A stretch of 64,000 nt of DNA from Paenibacillus sp. Root444D2 (GTDB lineage Bacteria; Bacillota; Bacilli; Paenibacillales; NBRC-103111): the NCBI RefSeq assembly GCF_001426375.1, contig NZ_LMEO01000050.1:811178-875177 (forward strand), given 5' to 3'. This document shows, one piece after another, positions 9,578-17,187 of the stretch (the stretch's first letter is position 1; the number at the start of each line of letters is the position of its first letter). The notes beneath the pieces are model-generated. The model had not been told where the DNA came from and made no database searches. It saw only the letters and a list, made by a program, of their open reading frames with translations. The translations under genes were made by a program, and so were the position numbers.

Positions 9578-9594
9578 TGTTATATTAAGTAACA
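9578..9594 (-). promoter_or_regulatory. GlnR/TnrA-like box in the amt leader
   Basis: TGTTATATTAAGTAACA matches the TGTNANAWWWTNTNACA consensus of GlnR and TnrA with one mismatch and is nearly palindromic. It lies about 20 bp upstream of the amt start and downstream of the predicted transcription start, a position that suits repression (GlnR-like) when nitrogen is plentiful. Binding is inferred from sequence only. Confidence 0.6.
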
Positions 9595-9615
9595 TGTAAT
9601 GAAACTCTTAATGTC

Positions 9616-9644
9616 ATTATATACAGGTTAAATGGGTTTGACAA
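9616..9644 (-). promoter_or_regulatory. Sigma-A promoter of amt
   Basis: On the minus strand the -35 TTGTCA (9639-9644) and -10 TATAAT (9616-9621) are separated by exactly 17 bp. Transcription would begin near 9609, about 50 nt before the amt start codon. Confidence 0.75.
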
Positions 9645-9861
9645 TAGGATTTTCTTTTAAAAATTGAAAAAAGCGAAAAATAACCTGACATCGAACAGGC
9701 ATAATTCGTGTTTTCGTTCATAGATCGAGCAAAATGTTACAATTCCTATCCTAAAATCCATGTTAGCTTTGAAAAGTATTACGTTTGACTGTACGGTTTG
9801 TAATCAGGTATCATTAATATATAGAAGAATTCATACAAATTGGAGTAGAGGTGAACTTATT

Positions 9862-10302
9862 ATGGGGAAAGAGAAGCTTTATAAAATCGGAGAACTAGCC
9901 AAACTTGCCGATGTCAGTTCTCGAACCATTGATTACTACACCAAGTTGAACTTGATTGAACCCGAGAAAAGATCAGATACAAACTACCGCCTTTATAGTG
10001 ATGAAACTTTGACACGACTTAAACGTATTGAATCTATGAAGAACGAGAAATATACCTTAGAGGAAATCAAAGCGAATTTACAACAATGGAGTAAAGTGTC
10101 CCCTGATGATACAGTGAGAGATAAGCTGACATCTATCCAACTTCATCTAGAGCAGCTAATGAAAGAAGCTAAAGAGCTGGGACCCATCATCCAACAGTTG
10201 AAACCAAATCAAATGAAGAAGCTTTCCCGAATACTTACTCAGCCAACTGCGGCCTGTATTGAAGCGCTAATTGTTCTTCTAGGTAAAAATCCGTTCTCAT
10301 AA
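9862..10302 (+). CDS. MerR-family transcriptional regulator
   Basis: A 146-residue protein with a MerR winged helix at the N-terminus (YKIGELAKLADVSSRTIDYY, then NYRLYSDE), a coiled-coil dimer helix at about residues 75-110 and a short C-terminal region without the cysteines of metal sensors. The reading frame is open further upstream, but ATG 9862 has GAGGTG before it and matches the family's start. It is followed at 21 bp by a YugP-type peptidase gene, so they probably form an operon. It is not GlnR: the helix sequence and C-terminus differ. The effector is unknown. Confidence 0.82.
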   Translation: MGKEKLYKIGELAKLADVSSRTIDYYTKLNLIEPEKRSDTNYRLYSDETLTRLKRIESMKNEKYTLEEIKANLQQWSKVSPDDTVRDKLTSIQLHLEQLMKEAKELGPIIQQLKPNQMKKLSRILTQPTAACIEALIVLLGKNPFS

Positions 10303-10323
10303 CGAAATACGGAGGAATGTCAA

Positions 10324-11013
10324 ATGTTTTTTCATCCCATGGATTTTCTCATTATTATTGCATTCGGACTTTCGTTGTGGGCCTCGTTTCGAGTACGGGG
10401 AACATTCAACAAGTGGTCCCAAGTTCCAATTTACTCAGGAATGACGGGTGCTCAGGCGTCAAGACGCATGCTTGATGCCAACGGACTGTATGATGTTCCC
10501 GTAGAAGCTGTACCTGGCACCCTGTCAGATCACTATGATCCAATAGCCAGAGTAGTACGTTTATCTGAACCCGTCTATTACGAAAGCTCCATATCTGCTG
10601 TCGCTGTCGCCTGTCACGAGGTAGGCCATGCCATTCAACATCAAGTTCACTACCCCATGCTTGTCGCAAGGCACCGCATGTTCCCGGTTGTCAATTTCGC
10701 CTCCGGTGTAGCTCCCTTGCTCATACTAGCCGGCTTCTTCTTCCAGCAGATCCCATGGCTGCTCGGTCTTGGCATTATCTTTTTCGCAGCAGCTGTTGCT
10801 TTTCAATTAGTTACACTGCCAGTGGAATTTAACGCCAGCTCAAGAGCCCGAGATTTAATGATCGCTGAAGGCTTCATCTCTAATGAAGAAGAACGCGGGG
10901 TAGCTAAGGTATTAAATGCAGCCGCTCTTACGTATGTCGCAGCCGCTTTAATCTCCGTTCTTGAACTTCTGAAATATATTATGATATTTAATGGCCGTAA
11001 TAGTGACGACTAA
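10324..11013 (+). CDS. YugP-type zinc membrane metallopeptidase
   Basis: A 229-residue member of the Zn_peptidase_2 (DUF/COG2738) family. The N-terminal membrane segment is at residues 6-22, the zinc motif HEVGH at 98-102 and two or three further membrane segments at about 125-175 and 195-215. The third ligand is probably the glutamate in LPVEFNASSRA. Length agrees with Bacillus YugP. Its cellular substrate is not known. GGAGGAATG precedes the ATG. It ends at a long bidirectional hairpin shared with the LysR gene. Confidence 0.85.
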   Translation: MFFHPMDFLIIIAFGLSLWASFRVRGTFNKWSQVPIYSGMTGAQASRRMLDANGLYDVPVEAVPGTLSDHYDPIARVVRLSEPVYYESSISAVAVACHEVGHAIQHQVHYPMLVARHRMFPVVNFASGVAPLLILAGFFFQQIPWLLGLGIIFFAAAVAFQLVTLPVEFNASSRARDLMIAEGFISNEEERGVAKVLNAAALTYVAAALISVLELLKYIMIFNGRNSDD

Positions 11014-11015
11014 AC

Positions 11016-11066
11016 ATAAAAGCTCATCTTGTACGGTGTTATTCACACATACAAGATGAGCTTTTG
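11016..11066. terminator. Bidirectional terminator
   Basis: AAAAGCTCATCTTGTA (11018-11033) pairs perfectly with TACAAGATGAGCTTTT (11050-11065). It lies between the convergent yugP-like and LysR genes and has A- and T-runs on both sides. Confidence 0.85.
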
Positions 11067-11067
11067 T

Positions 11068-11952
11068 TCATTGAAAGTAATCACATAGAAACCGTCTGAA
11101 AACTTCAGCCACCAAAGGAAGCTTTTCACTTTTGCGGCAAATTAAACCGACAGTTCTAGTGACCACAGGATCGGTCACACGAATTTTGACCGGCTGCATT
11201 TGACCGCTCTCCATTAAAGCCATAGAAGGAAGCAAGCTAACTCCCATACCCGCGGCTACTAGCCCGCGAATGGTATCTGTTTCTTCACCTTCGAACTCAA
11301 TCTTCGGAACGAAGCCCGCTTTCATGCAAGCCTCCATCACAATCGTACGCAGCGTATATTCTTCACTAAACATAACGAATGGTTCATTCTTTAATTGTTC
11401 CAATCGAATGGATGTGTAATCCGCAAGGATATGATTGGAGGGAATAATCGCATACAGCTCTTCGGTTAACAAAATTTCACCCGAAACATGCTCATGTGTT
11501 TCTGGGAATGGCGAAATGAAAGCCAGATCTATCTCTCCCTTAGAGACATCTCGGATTAAGGACGTATAGGTCCCTTGACGAAGCCTGAATTTAACGTTTG
11601 GGTGATCTTTTTTAAAGGCTGCAATGACAGCAGGCAGCAAATTGATGACCAGACTATGCGGAAACCCAATACGAATTTCCCCGGCTTCCGGGTCAAGAAA
11701 TTCGTGTATCTCACCAACAGCACGTTCCAAGTCCGTCAGTATCCCCTCGACCCGGCTTAAGAATAAATGACCTACTGAGGTAAGGTGAAGATTACGGCCT
11801 TTTTGCACGAACAAATTAATGCCCAGTTCTTCTTCTAAAAGATGAATCTGCCGGCTAACGGCTGACTGCGCCACATGCATTTCTTCTGCTGCTTGGGTCA
11901 CATGCTGTTTTCTAGCTACTTTTACAAAGTACTGCAATTGTCTTAATTCCAC
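11068..11952 (-). CDS. LysR-family transcriptional regulator
   Basis: A 294-residue regulator. The N-terminal winged helix-turn-helix reads LRQLQYFVKVARKQHVTQAA and AQSAVSRQIHLLEEELG. The periplasmic-binding-like effector domain spans about residues 88-290. It resembles the GltC/CynR branch in length and in the MELRQLQYFV start. It is divergent from tpx across 160 bp, so tpx could be a target, but no operator (T-N11-A) was confirmed. Effector unknown. Confidence 0.85.
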   Translation of the reverse strand: MELRQLQYFVKVARKQHVTQAAEEMHVAQSAVSRQIHLLEEELGINLFVQKGRNLHLTSVGHLFLSRVEGILTDLERAVGEIHEFLDPEAGEIRIGFPHSLVINLLPAVIAAFKKDHPNVKFRLRQGTYTSLIRDVSKGEIDLAFISPFPETHEHVSGEILLTEELYAIIPSNHILADYTSIRLEQLKNEPFVMFSEEYTLRTIVMEACMKAGFVPKIEFEGEETDTIRGLVAAGMGVSLLPSMALMESGQMQPVKIRVTDPVVTRTVGLICRKSEKLPLVAEVFRRFLCDYFQ

Positions 11953-12113
11953 TTGGATAAATCCCCCGACTTTTCTTACGTGATTGCGATCTTATGCGAT
12001 CTTTAAACATTTAAATTATAGCCTTACAGTAACGATTGGACAACCTAAGTTCAAAAAGCTTATAATAAATAAGTTGTTATTCAGTATGGAAATTAAAGGA
12101 GGAAACAGTTCAC

Positions 12114-12632
12114 ATGGCACAAGAACGTACTGGTGTTGCTACCATTAAAGGCAATCCGATTACTTTGGTAGGACCTGAAATTAAAGTGGGTGACAAAGCA
12201 CCTAACTTCACAGTAAACAAAGATTTGATGACTCAAGTTTCCCTCGCAGATTATGCAGGTAAAGTAAAGCTGATCAGCGTTGTTCCCTCTTTGGATACAG
12301 GCGTTTGTGATGCACAAACTCGCCGCTTCAATGAAGAAGCAGCAGGTCTAGGCGACAATGTTGCTGTTCTGACTATCAGTGTTGATCTTCCTTTTGCACA
12401 ATCCCGCTGGTGTGGTGCGGCAGGTATTGACAAAGTGATCACTTTGTCCGATTACAAAACAAAATCCTTCGGCGAAGCTTATGGCGTATTGATCAAAGAA
12501 CTTCAACTTGATATGCGTTCCATTTTTGTTATCGACGCGAATGATACCGTTCAATACGTTGAGTACCTAGGCGAAATGACAGCTCACCCTAATTATGAAA
12601 CAGCCGTTGAAGCTGTGAAAAAATTAGTTTAA
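12114..12632 (+). CDS. tpx: Thiol peroxidase (Tpx)
   Basis: A 172-residue atypical 2-Cys peroxiredoxin reducing alkyl hydroperoxides with thioredoxin. The peroxidatic Cys65 lies in SLDTGVCDAQTRRF and the resolving Cys100 in SRWCGAAG, the usual spacing for Tpx. The start has AAAGGAGG at the right distance. A TATAAT at about 12061 is a likely -10. A hairpin terminator follows. Confidence 0.95.
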   Translation: MAQERTGVATIKGNPITLVGPEIKVGDKAPNFTVNKDLMTQVSLADYAGKVKLISVVPSLDTGVCDAQTRRFNEEAAGLGDNVAVLTISVDLPFAQSRWCGAAGIDKVITLSDYKTKSFGEAYGVLIKELQLDMRSIFVIDANDTVQYVEYLGEMTAHPNYETAVEAVKKLV

Positions 12633-12642
12633 TAAGCACAAA

Positions 12643-12682
12643 ATAAAACAGCAAGGAGGCCTAGCTTCCCTGCTGTTTTTGT
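12643..12682 (+). terminator. tpx terminator
   Basis: AAAACAGCA pairs with TGCTGTTTT across an inner GGA/TCC stem and is followed by a long T-rich run ending near 12690. Confidence 0.8.
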
Positions 12683-12693
12683 TTTTGTTTTTG

Positions 12694-13083
12694 TTATCCT
12701 TCAATCTTATATGGAGCAAGCTTTCTGTCTAATTGTTTATAAATATCTATAATAGTACGGTAATTGGAACCCAGATCCCCCATTGAGCCTCGGGATGCTG
12801 AATAAATGTCTACCGCGGTTTTCACGGGATTAATCCCAAATAGCGTTAACGTAACATCCTGTGTTCGTCCAGTCATTGTTTTACGTTCCGCGAGAATTTC
12901 GCCTACATTTTGAACTTCGTGGAGAAGTTTATAGCCCGGCGTTTTTTTCAGAACGGCAGTGACTTCTTCCCATACTTGTTCTTTAGGAAGCTTATAATAT
13001 CTTGTTTTAAGCAAAGGATCTTTGGCTTTATCTCCGGTCGTTTCATGACTGCGAAGTAATCCGATTAAAGTTCTCTTAAGCAA
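12694..13083 (-). CDS. DUF1499-like small protein
   Basis: A 129-residue soluble protein without signal or membrane segment. The pattern around YYKLPKEQVWEEV, ILAERKTMTGRTQDVTLTLF and VDIYSASRGSMGDLGSNYRTI matches the DUF1499 family as I know it, whose function is not established. A TTG start with GGGGGAAAAGG upstream is the best choice. It is convergent with tpx and is a single-gene unit. Confidence 0.65.
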   Translation of the reverse strand: MLKRTLIGLLRSHETTGDKAKDPLLKTRYYKLPKEQVWEEVTAVLKKTPGYKLLHEVQNVGEILAERKTMTGRTQDVTLTLFGINPVKTAVDIYSASRGSMGDLGSNYRTIIDIYKQLDRKLAPYKIEG

Positions 13084-13184
13084 AAGCCTTTTCCCCCTTC
13101 AATGAAGTACATATAGACCACTTGCCATTTCTACACTGCTCTCTATCTTACCATTGTTTAGGCTTAAGAAAAAGAGGGGAAATA

Positions 13185-13212
13185 AAAATCGGAGGATCGC
13201 TCCTCCGATTTT
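13185..13212. terminator. Terminator after mntH
   Basis: AAAATCGGAGGA pairs perfectly with TCCTCCGATTTT around a tcgc loop, with A- and T-rich flanks. It lies just beyond the mntH stop on the minus strand. Confidence 0.8.
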
Positions 13213-13233
13213 CCATTTATATGCCCTATTTTA

Positions 13234-14580
13234 TTACCCAAAAAAAGTGGCGTAAAGTAAGTAAGCATTCAATCCTGCTATCAAAATAGCTACAAACCAA
13301 CTTAGTAAAATCATCCACTTTGGCGTTACAAGCTCCCCCATCTTCTTTCGGTCCGAAGTGAACGTAACAAGCGGTATAACTGCAAAGGAAAGCTGCAAGG
13401 ATAAAATGACCTGACTGAGAATGAGTAAATCGGTAGCGCCGCTCTCTCCATAAATACCGATGACAATGACCGCTGGAACGATCGCGATCATTCGAGTTAT
13501 CAATCGGCGCAGCCAAGGTGTGAGTCTAATATTAAGGAAGCCCTCCATGACAATTTGGCCGGCTAATGTACCTGTAAGTGTAGAATTTTGCCCTGAAGCT
13601 AGGAGTGCAATTGCAAATAGAATACTCGCGGCGCCCGTGCCCAGCATAGGTCCCAAAAGGTGATAAGCATCTTGTATCTCTGCTACTTCCTTACCTGCTG
13701 AATGAAAAGCCGCTGCAGAAAGAATGAGTATCGCGGCATTGACGAACAAAGCCAGCATTAAAGCTACCGTCGAATCTATTGTGGCAAACTTAATTGCTTC
13801 ACGTTTACCTTCTACCGTCGGCTCGATTTTGCGTGTTTGGACGATAGAAGAATGCAAATATAAATTATGAGGCATGACAGTAGCTCCTAGAATACCTAGG
13901 GCGATATATAACATAGCAGGATTCGTTACAATTTCCGTTTTAGGAATGAAACCAACGGCAACAGCTGCAAAGTCAGGTCTCGAGAAAATAAGTTCCATCA
14001 CGAAACAAAAAGTAATTAGAGCGATTAAACTAATGACCATGGCTTCAATATATCGGAAACCCTTTTTTTGCAGCATAAGAACCAATAAAACATCTAACGA
14101 AGTAAGAATGACTCCATAAATAAGCGGTATACCGAATAGCAACTGTAAGGCAATCGCAGCACCAATGACTTCAGCTAGATCACATGCTGCAATAGCTAAC
14201 TCACATAATAACCATAGTCCGAATGAAACTGGTTTACTATAATGATCACGACAAGCTTGCGCTAAGTCTCGACCTGTAACAATTCCTAGACGGCCAGACA
14301 AAGCTTGCAGCAGAATCGCCATTAAATTTGATATTAAAATAACAGAAAGCAATGTATATCCGAATTGCGAACCACCTGCTAAATCAGTCGCCCAATTTCC
14401 CGGATCCATATACCCTACGGCTACGAGATAGCCCGGACCTACAAAAGCAAGCAGTTTACGGAAAAAGCCTGCTTTCTTTGGTACGCGCATACTATGATGG
14501 ACTTCAGGCAGACTAGGCATTGACGTGTTGCCCTTCCATCCACTGGACTCTTGCTCTGGTTTTTTATATGCTATACCCAT
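13234..14580 (-). CDS. mntH: Mn2+/H+ symporter MntH (Nramp)
   Basis: A 448-residue Nramp transporter with 11 membrane segments. The metal-binding motifs are DPGNWATDL in TM1 and MPHNLYLHSS in TM6, and the intracellular transport signature follows GQNSTLTGTLAGQIVMEGF. An N-terminal cytosolic stretch of about 45 residues precedes TM1. GAAGGG serves the ATG. It takes up Mn2+ under limitation. An MntR-like sequence in the upstream region supports manganese control. Confidence 0.93.
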   Translation of the reverse strand: MGIAYKKPEQESSGWKGNTSMPSLPEVHHSMRVPKKAGFFRKLLAFVGPGYLVAVGYMDPGNWATDLAGGSQFGYTLLSVILISNLMAILLQALSGRLGIVTGRDLAQACRDHYSKPVSFGLWLLCELAIAACDLAEVIGAAIALQLLFGIPLIYGVILTSLDVLLVLMLQKKGFRYIEAMVISLIALITFCFVMELIFSRPDFAAVAVGFIPKTEIVTNPAMLYIALGILGATVMPHNLYLHSSIVQTRKIEPTVEGKREAIKFATIDSTVALMLALFVNAAILILSAAAFHSAGKEVAEIQDAYHLLGPMLGTGAASILFAIALLASGQNSTLTGTLAGQIVMEGFLNIRLTPWLRRLITRMIAIVPAVIVIGIYGESGATDLLILSQVILSLQLSFAVIPLVTFTSDRKKMGELVTPKWMILLSWFVAILIAGLNAYLLYATFFG

Positions 14581-14610
14581 CTGATTACCCTTCTTTCACA
14601 AGACCAATAA

Positions 14611-14628
14611 TGTTGTTCAAAGGAAACT
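14611..14628 (-). promoter_or_regulatory. MntR-like box before mntH
   Basis: On the minus strand the site reads AGTTTCCTTTGAACAACA. It shares AGTTTCCTT and several later positions with the AGTTTCCTTAAGGCAAAAT form I recall for Bacillus MntR sites. It lies just downstream of a TATAAT (minus strand, about 14639-14644), where a repressor would block mntH. Assignment is from resemblance only. Confidence 0.45.
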
Positions 14629-14696
14629 TTATTTATGATTATACTATATGCCCCTATCTTATGCTATAGGTAAACAATCATGTGCATATAAAAAAC

Positions 14697-14716
14697 ATTT
14701 TCCCTTAGGAAAGTTT
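14697..14716 (+). promoter_or_regulatory. Inverted repeat before the GNAT gene
   Basis: TTTTCCCTTAGGAAAG contains the arms TTTCC and GGAAA separated by ctta. It could be a second MntR-type half-palindrome facing the acetyltransferase gene. It could equally be a weak terminator, since seven T follow directly. Confidence 0.35.
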
Positions 14717-14738
14717 TTTTAGAAGGAGGAATCTAAGG

Positions 14739-15233
14739 ATGCTAATTCGCCCAGTTGAAAGTGATGAAGAGATAAGAAAGGCTTATGAAATAGAGACTTC
14801 TGTCTTCTCTCAGGAGGCGGCTGCTACATTAGAAGCTTTTCAAATGAGAAAGCATGTTTTTGGATCCTATTTTCTTGTGGCAGAAAATGAGCAAGACCAT
14901 CAAATTATCGGCGCAACCAATAGCGTAAAGATACATAATAAAGAATTAACTGATGAAAGTATCAAGCAGGAGACACAGCATGCTGAGGACGGACAATACC
15001 TCTGTGTTTTGACCATAGCCGTTCATCCGTCCTTCCAACGACGCGGGATAGCCACTGAACTTCTGCAACGTATCATCGAAATAGCCAGAAAAGATGATTT
15101 AATAGGGATTGTTTTAATGTGTGAAGAGCATTTAATTTCATTCTATGAAAAAAATGGATTTCTTTATGTAGCTCCATCCGTTTCTAAACATGCTGGCATC
15201 CAGTGGCATGAAATGAATTTAATATGGAAATAA
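14739..15233 (+). CDS. GNAT-family N-acetyltransferase
   Basis: A 164-residue GNAT fold. The acetyl-CoA binding core is LTIAVHPSFQRRGIATELL (about residues 90-110), with the R/Q-x-x-G-x-A pattern intact. It is followed by FYEKNGF, typical of the family C-terminus. AGAAGGAGG precedes the ATG. It is divergent from mntH. The substrate cannot be told from sequence. Confidence 0.85.
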   Translation: MLIRPVESDEEIRKAYEIETSVFSQEAAATLEAFQMRKHVFGSYFLVAENEQDHQIIGATNSVKIHNKELTDESIKQETQHAEDGQYLCVLTIAVHPSFQRRGIATELLQRIIEIARKDDLIGIVLMCEEHLISFYEKNGFLYVAPSVSKHAGIQWHEMNLIWK

Positions 15234-15272
15234 AATATCCCCGTAAGCAGGATTTTCGTTATATCGTGCGAA

Positions 15273-15316
15273 TATAATAATTAATAATCTTTGTATATTT
15301 ATTAAACAAACAAAGA
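15273..15316 (+). promoter_or_regulatory. xylB promoter -10 and inverted repeat
   Basis: A TATAAT at 15273-15278 is followed by TCTTTGT (15288-15294) and its inverse ACAAAGA (15310-15316), placed as a repressor operator would be. The arms share the TTTGT/ACAAA core with XylR operators of bacilli, but the spacing differs, so XylR control is only a possibility. Confidence 0.4.
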
Positions 15317-15365
15317 ATATCAAAGGAAATACCAAACTCTAACAATTTAACAAGGAGGCATCTTC

Positions 15366-16895
15366 ATGTCATATTTCATGGGCTTAGATTTAGGAACTTC
15401 AGCAGTCAAATGCATTCTTGTGGATGACTCTGGTCAGGTAATTGGCAGCCATAGCGTAGAATATCCGCTTCAGCAGCCCCATCCGGGATGGGCAGAGCAA
15501 CATCCGGAGGATTGGTATAACGCCACAGTCAAGGGGATCCGTGCTCTTTTAGAGAAAACAAGCATCGCTGGCGAAGCCGTCGCTGGTATCGGCTTCTCCG
15601 GCCAAATGCACGGGTCGGTGTTCCTGGACGAGGAGCAGCAGGTCATCCGGCCTGCGCTGCTGTGGTGTGACCAGCGCACCGCGGAGCAGTGTGCTTACAT
15701 CGAGTCGACCGTCGGCGAAGCCGAACTCGGCCGACTAACGGGCAACCGGGCGCTGACCGGCTTCACCGCGCCCAAGGTCATTTGGCTCCGGCAGCATGAG
15801 CCGGAGAACTACGCGCGCGTTCGGCATCTGCTGCTGCCGAAGGACTACGTCAGGCTGCGCCTGACGGGAGCGTTCGGCATGGACATGGCCGACGCAAGCG
15901 GCACCCTGCTGCTGGACGTCGCGCACCGCAGCTGGTCGCAGACCGTCACTGAGCGGCTGGACATTCCTATGGAATGGCTGCCGCCGCTTTATGAGTCCGG
16001 CGACGTGGCCGGATACCTGCTGCCGGAAGCGGCCAGCCTAACTGGCCTAGCCGCAGGCACCAAGGTCGTCGCAGGCGGCGGCGACCAAGCTTGCGGCGCC
16101 GTAGGTGTTGGCGTCGTACGCCAAGGCATCGCCTCCGTGGCGCTCGGCACGTCCGGTGTCGTCTTCGTTCACGACGACACCTATCAAGTAGATGAAGCTT
16201 ATCGGCTTCATTCCTTCTGTCACGGTGTGCCTGGCAAGTGGCACCGTATGGGGGTGATGCTGGCCGCGGGCGGCTCGTTCCAGTGGTGGCGCAACCACTT
16301 TGCGCACGAGGAGCTTGAGCGTGCGCAGAAGGAAGGCAAAGACGTCTACGAGATCCTGACGTCTGCAGCAGCCACAGCTCCCCTTGGGAGCGAGGGCTTG
16401 CTATTCCTGCCCTACTTATCCGGAGAGCGAACACCGCACCCCGATCCGAAGGCTCGAGGCGCCTTCATCGGTCTAAACCTACGGCATGAGAAAGCACATC
16501 TCACCCGTGCCGTTCTCGAAGGCATTACCTTCGGGCTCCGCGACTCGCTGCAACTAATCCGCGAGTCCGGCGTTGAAGTCACCGAACTCCGCGTGAATGG
16601 CGGCGGCGCCAGGAGTCCATTCTGGCGTCAAATGATTGCCGACATCTTCGGTATCCCTGTGGTCACTGTAAATTCTACAGACGGCCCTGCGTATGGCGCT
16701 GCTATCATGGCTGCTTCCGGCGTACTACAAGAGGATATAACAACTCTCTGTGAGAAATGGATTCATGTCACTGATCGCGTAGAACCAAATGTTGATAATC
16801 AAAAACAATATGAAGCGTACTATCAAATATATCGCGGTCTTTATGGAACACTTCAGAACACATTCCATCAGTTAAGTGATTTGGCTGGTCATTGA
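15366..16895 (+). CDS. xylB: Xylulokinase
   Basis: A 509-residue FGGY-family kinase that phosphorylates D-xylulose to xylulose 5-phosphate. It begins with MGLDLGTSAVKC and carries ATP-site and substrate motifs such as GFSGQMHG, GGGDQACGAVGVG and NGGGARSPFWRQM; length is standard. It has no xylA, xylR or transporter beside it. The middle of the gene (about 15590-16670) is strikingly GC-rich compared with its own ends and with its neighbours. AAGGAGG precedes the ATG. Confidence 0.9.
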   Translation: MSYFMGLDLGTSAVKCILVDDSGQVIGSHSVEYPLQQPHPGWAEQHPEDWYNATVKGIRALLEKTSIAGEAVAGIGFSGQMHGSVFLDEEQQVIRPALLWCDQRTAEQCAYIESTVGEAELGRLTGNRALTGFTAPKVIWLRQHEPENYARVRHLLLPKDYVRLRLTGAFGMDMADASGTLLLDVAHRSWSQTVTERLDIPMEWLPPLYESGDVAGYLLPEAASLTGLAAGTKVVAGGGDQACGAVGVGVVRQGIASVALGTSGVVFVHDDTYQVDEAYRLHSFCHGVPGKWHRMGVMLAAGGSFQWWRNHFAHEELERAQKEGKDVYEILTSAAATAPLGSEGLLFLPYLSGERTPHPDPKARGAFIGLNLRHEKAHLTRAVLEGITFGLRDSLQLIRESGVEVTELRVNGGGARSPFWRQMIADIFGIPVVTVNSTDGPAYGAAIMAASGVLQEDITTLCEKWIHVTDRVEPNVDNQKQYEAYYQIYRGLYGTLQNTFHQLSDLAGH

Positions 16896-16904
16896 ACATA
16901 AACT

Positions 16905-16950
16905 AAAAAAAGAGGTTGAAACAGGAAATTACCTGTTCAACCTCTTTTTA
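16905..16950. terminator. Terminator between xylB and the 6S RNA gene
   Basis: AAAAAGAGGTTGAA pairs with TTCAACCTCTTTTT around an inner CAGG/CCTG stem. The hairpin ends xylB and can also act on the opposite strand just after the 6S RNA. Confidence 0.88.
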
Positions 16951-16954
16951 ATGC

Positions 16955-17143
16955 AAAAAAACCCGCCTATGCCGTCCGGTTTTGGTGCTTCAAACCCGCT
17001 CTCGCAGGTGGGTGTCCGCAGAGGTGTATTTGAGGTCCCCTTTCGAGGGCATGTCAGCCACACTTCAATGTAGGTCTCCCTAGAAACAGTCATTGGTTTA
17101 AAACAACTTAAAACCGTTACGTACATCGCAGGATTCTTTTGTA
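16955..17143 (-). ncRNA. ssrS: 6S RNA (SsrS), inhibitor of sigma-A RNA polymerase
   Basis: A non-coding RNA of about 189 nt read from the minus strand. Ends pair as in 6S RNA: CCTGCGATGT near the 5' end with ACGGCATAGG near the 3' end, then CGGTTTT with AAAACCG. The interior folds as a long interrupted rod with an apical CCCT/AGGG hairpin. The 3' part (CACCCACCTGCGAGAGCGGG, then GGACGGCAT) resembles the conserved 3' half of 6S RNAs. It has its own near-consensus promoter and ends at a T-run. 6S RNA binds the housekeeping holoenzyme by mimicking an open promoter. Confidence 0.75.
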
Positions 17144-17149
17144 TTTCTT

Positions 17150-17178
17150 ATTATAGTGCCGTACCGGTTGATTATCAA
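17150..17178 (-). promoter_or_regulatory. Promoter of the 6S RNA
   Basis: On the minus strand TTGATA (17173-17178) and a perfect TATAAT (17150-17155) are 17 bp apart. Transcription would start near 17143. The promoter sits only 10 bp beyond the stop codon of the DUF624 gene. Confidence 0.85.
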
Positions 17179-17187
17179 CTGGTAGGT

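Noticed and set aside
9862..10302. The MerR gene as glnR controlling the neighbouring amt
   Set aside because: The helix-turn-helix and C-terminus do not match GlnR, and glnR is normally beside glnA, so only the box, not the neighbour, supports nitrogen control.
15967..16434. 155-codon minus-strand ORF opposite xylB
   Set aside because: It lies wholly within the GC-rich part of xylB, has no ribosome binding site, and its Arg/Pro-rich product is what a GC-rich antisense frame yields.
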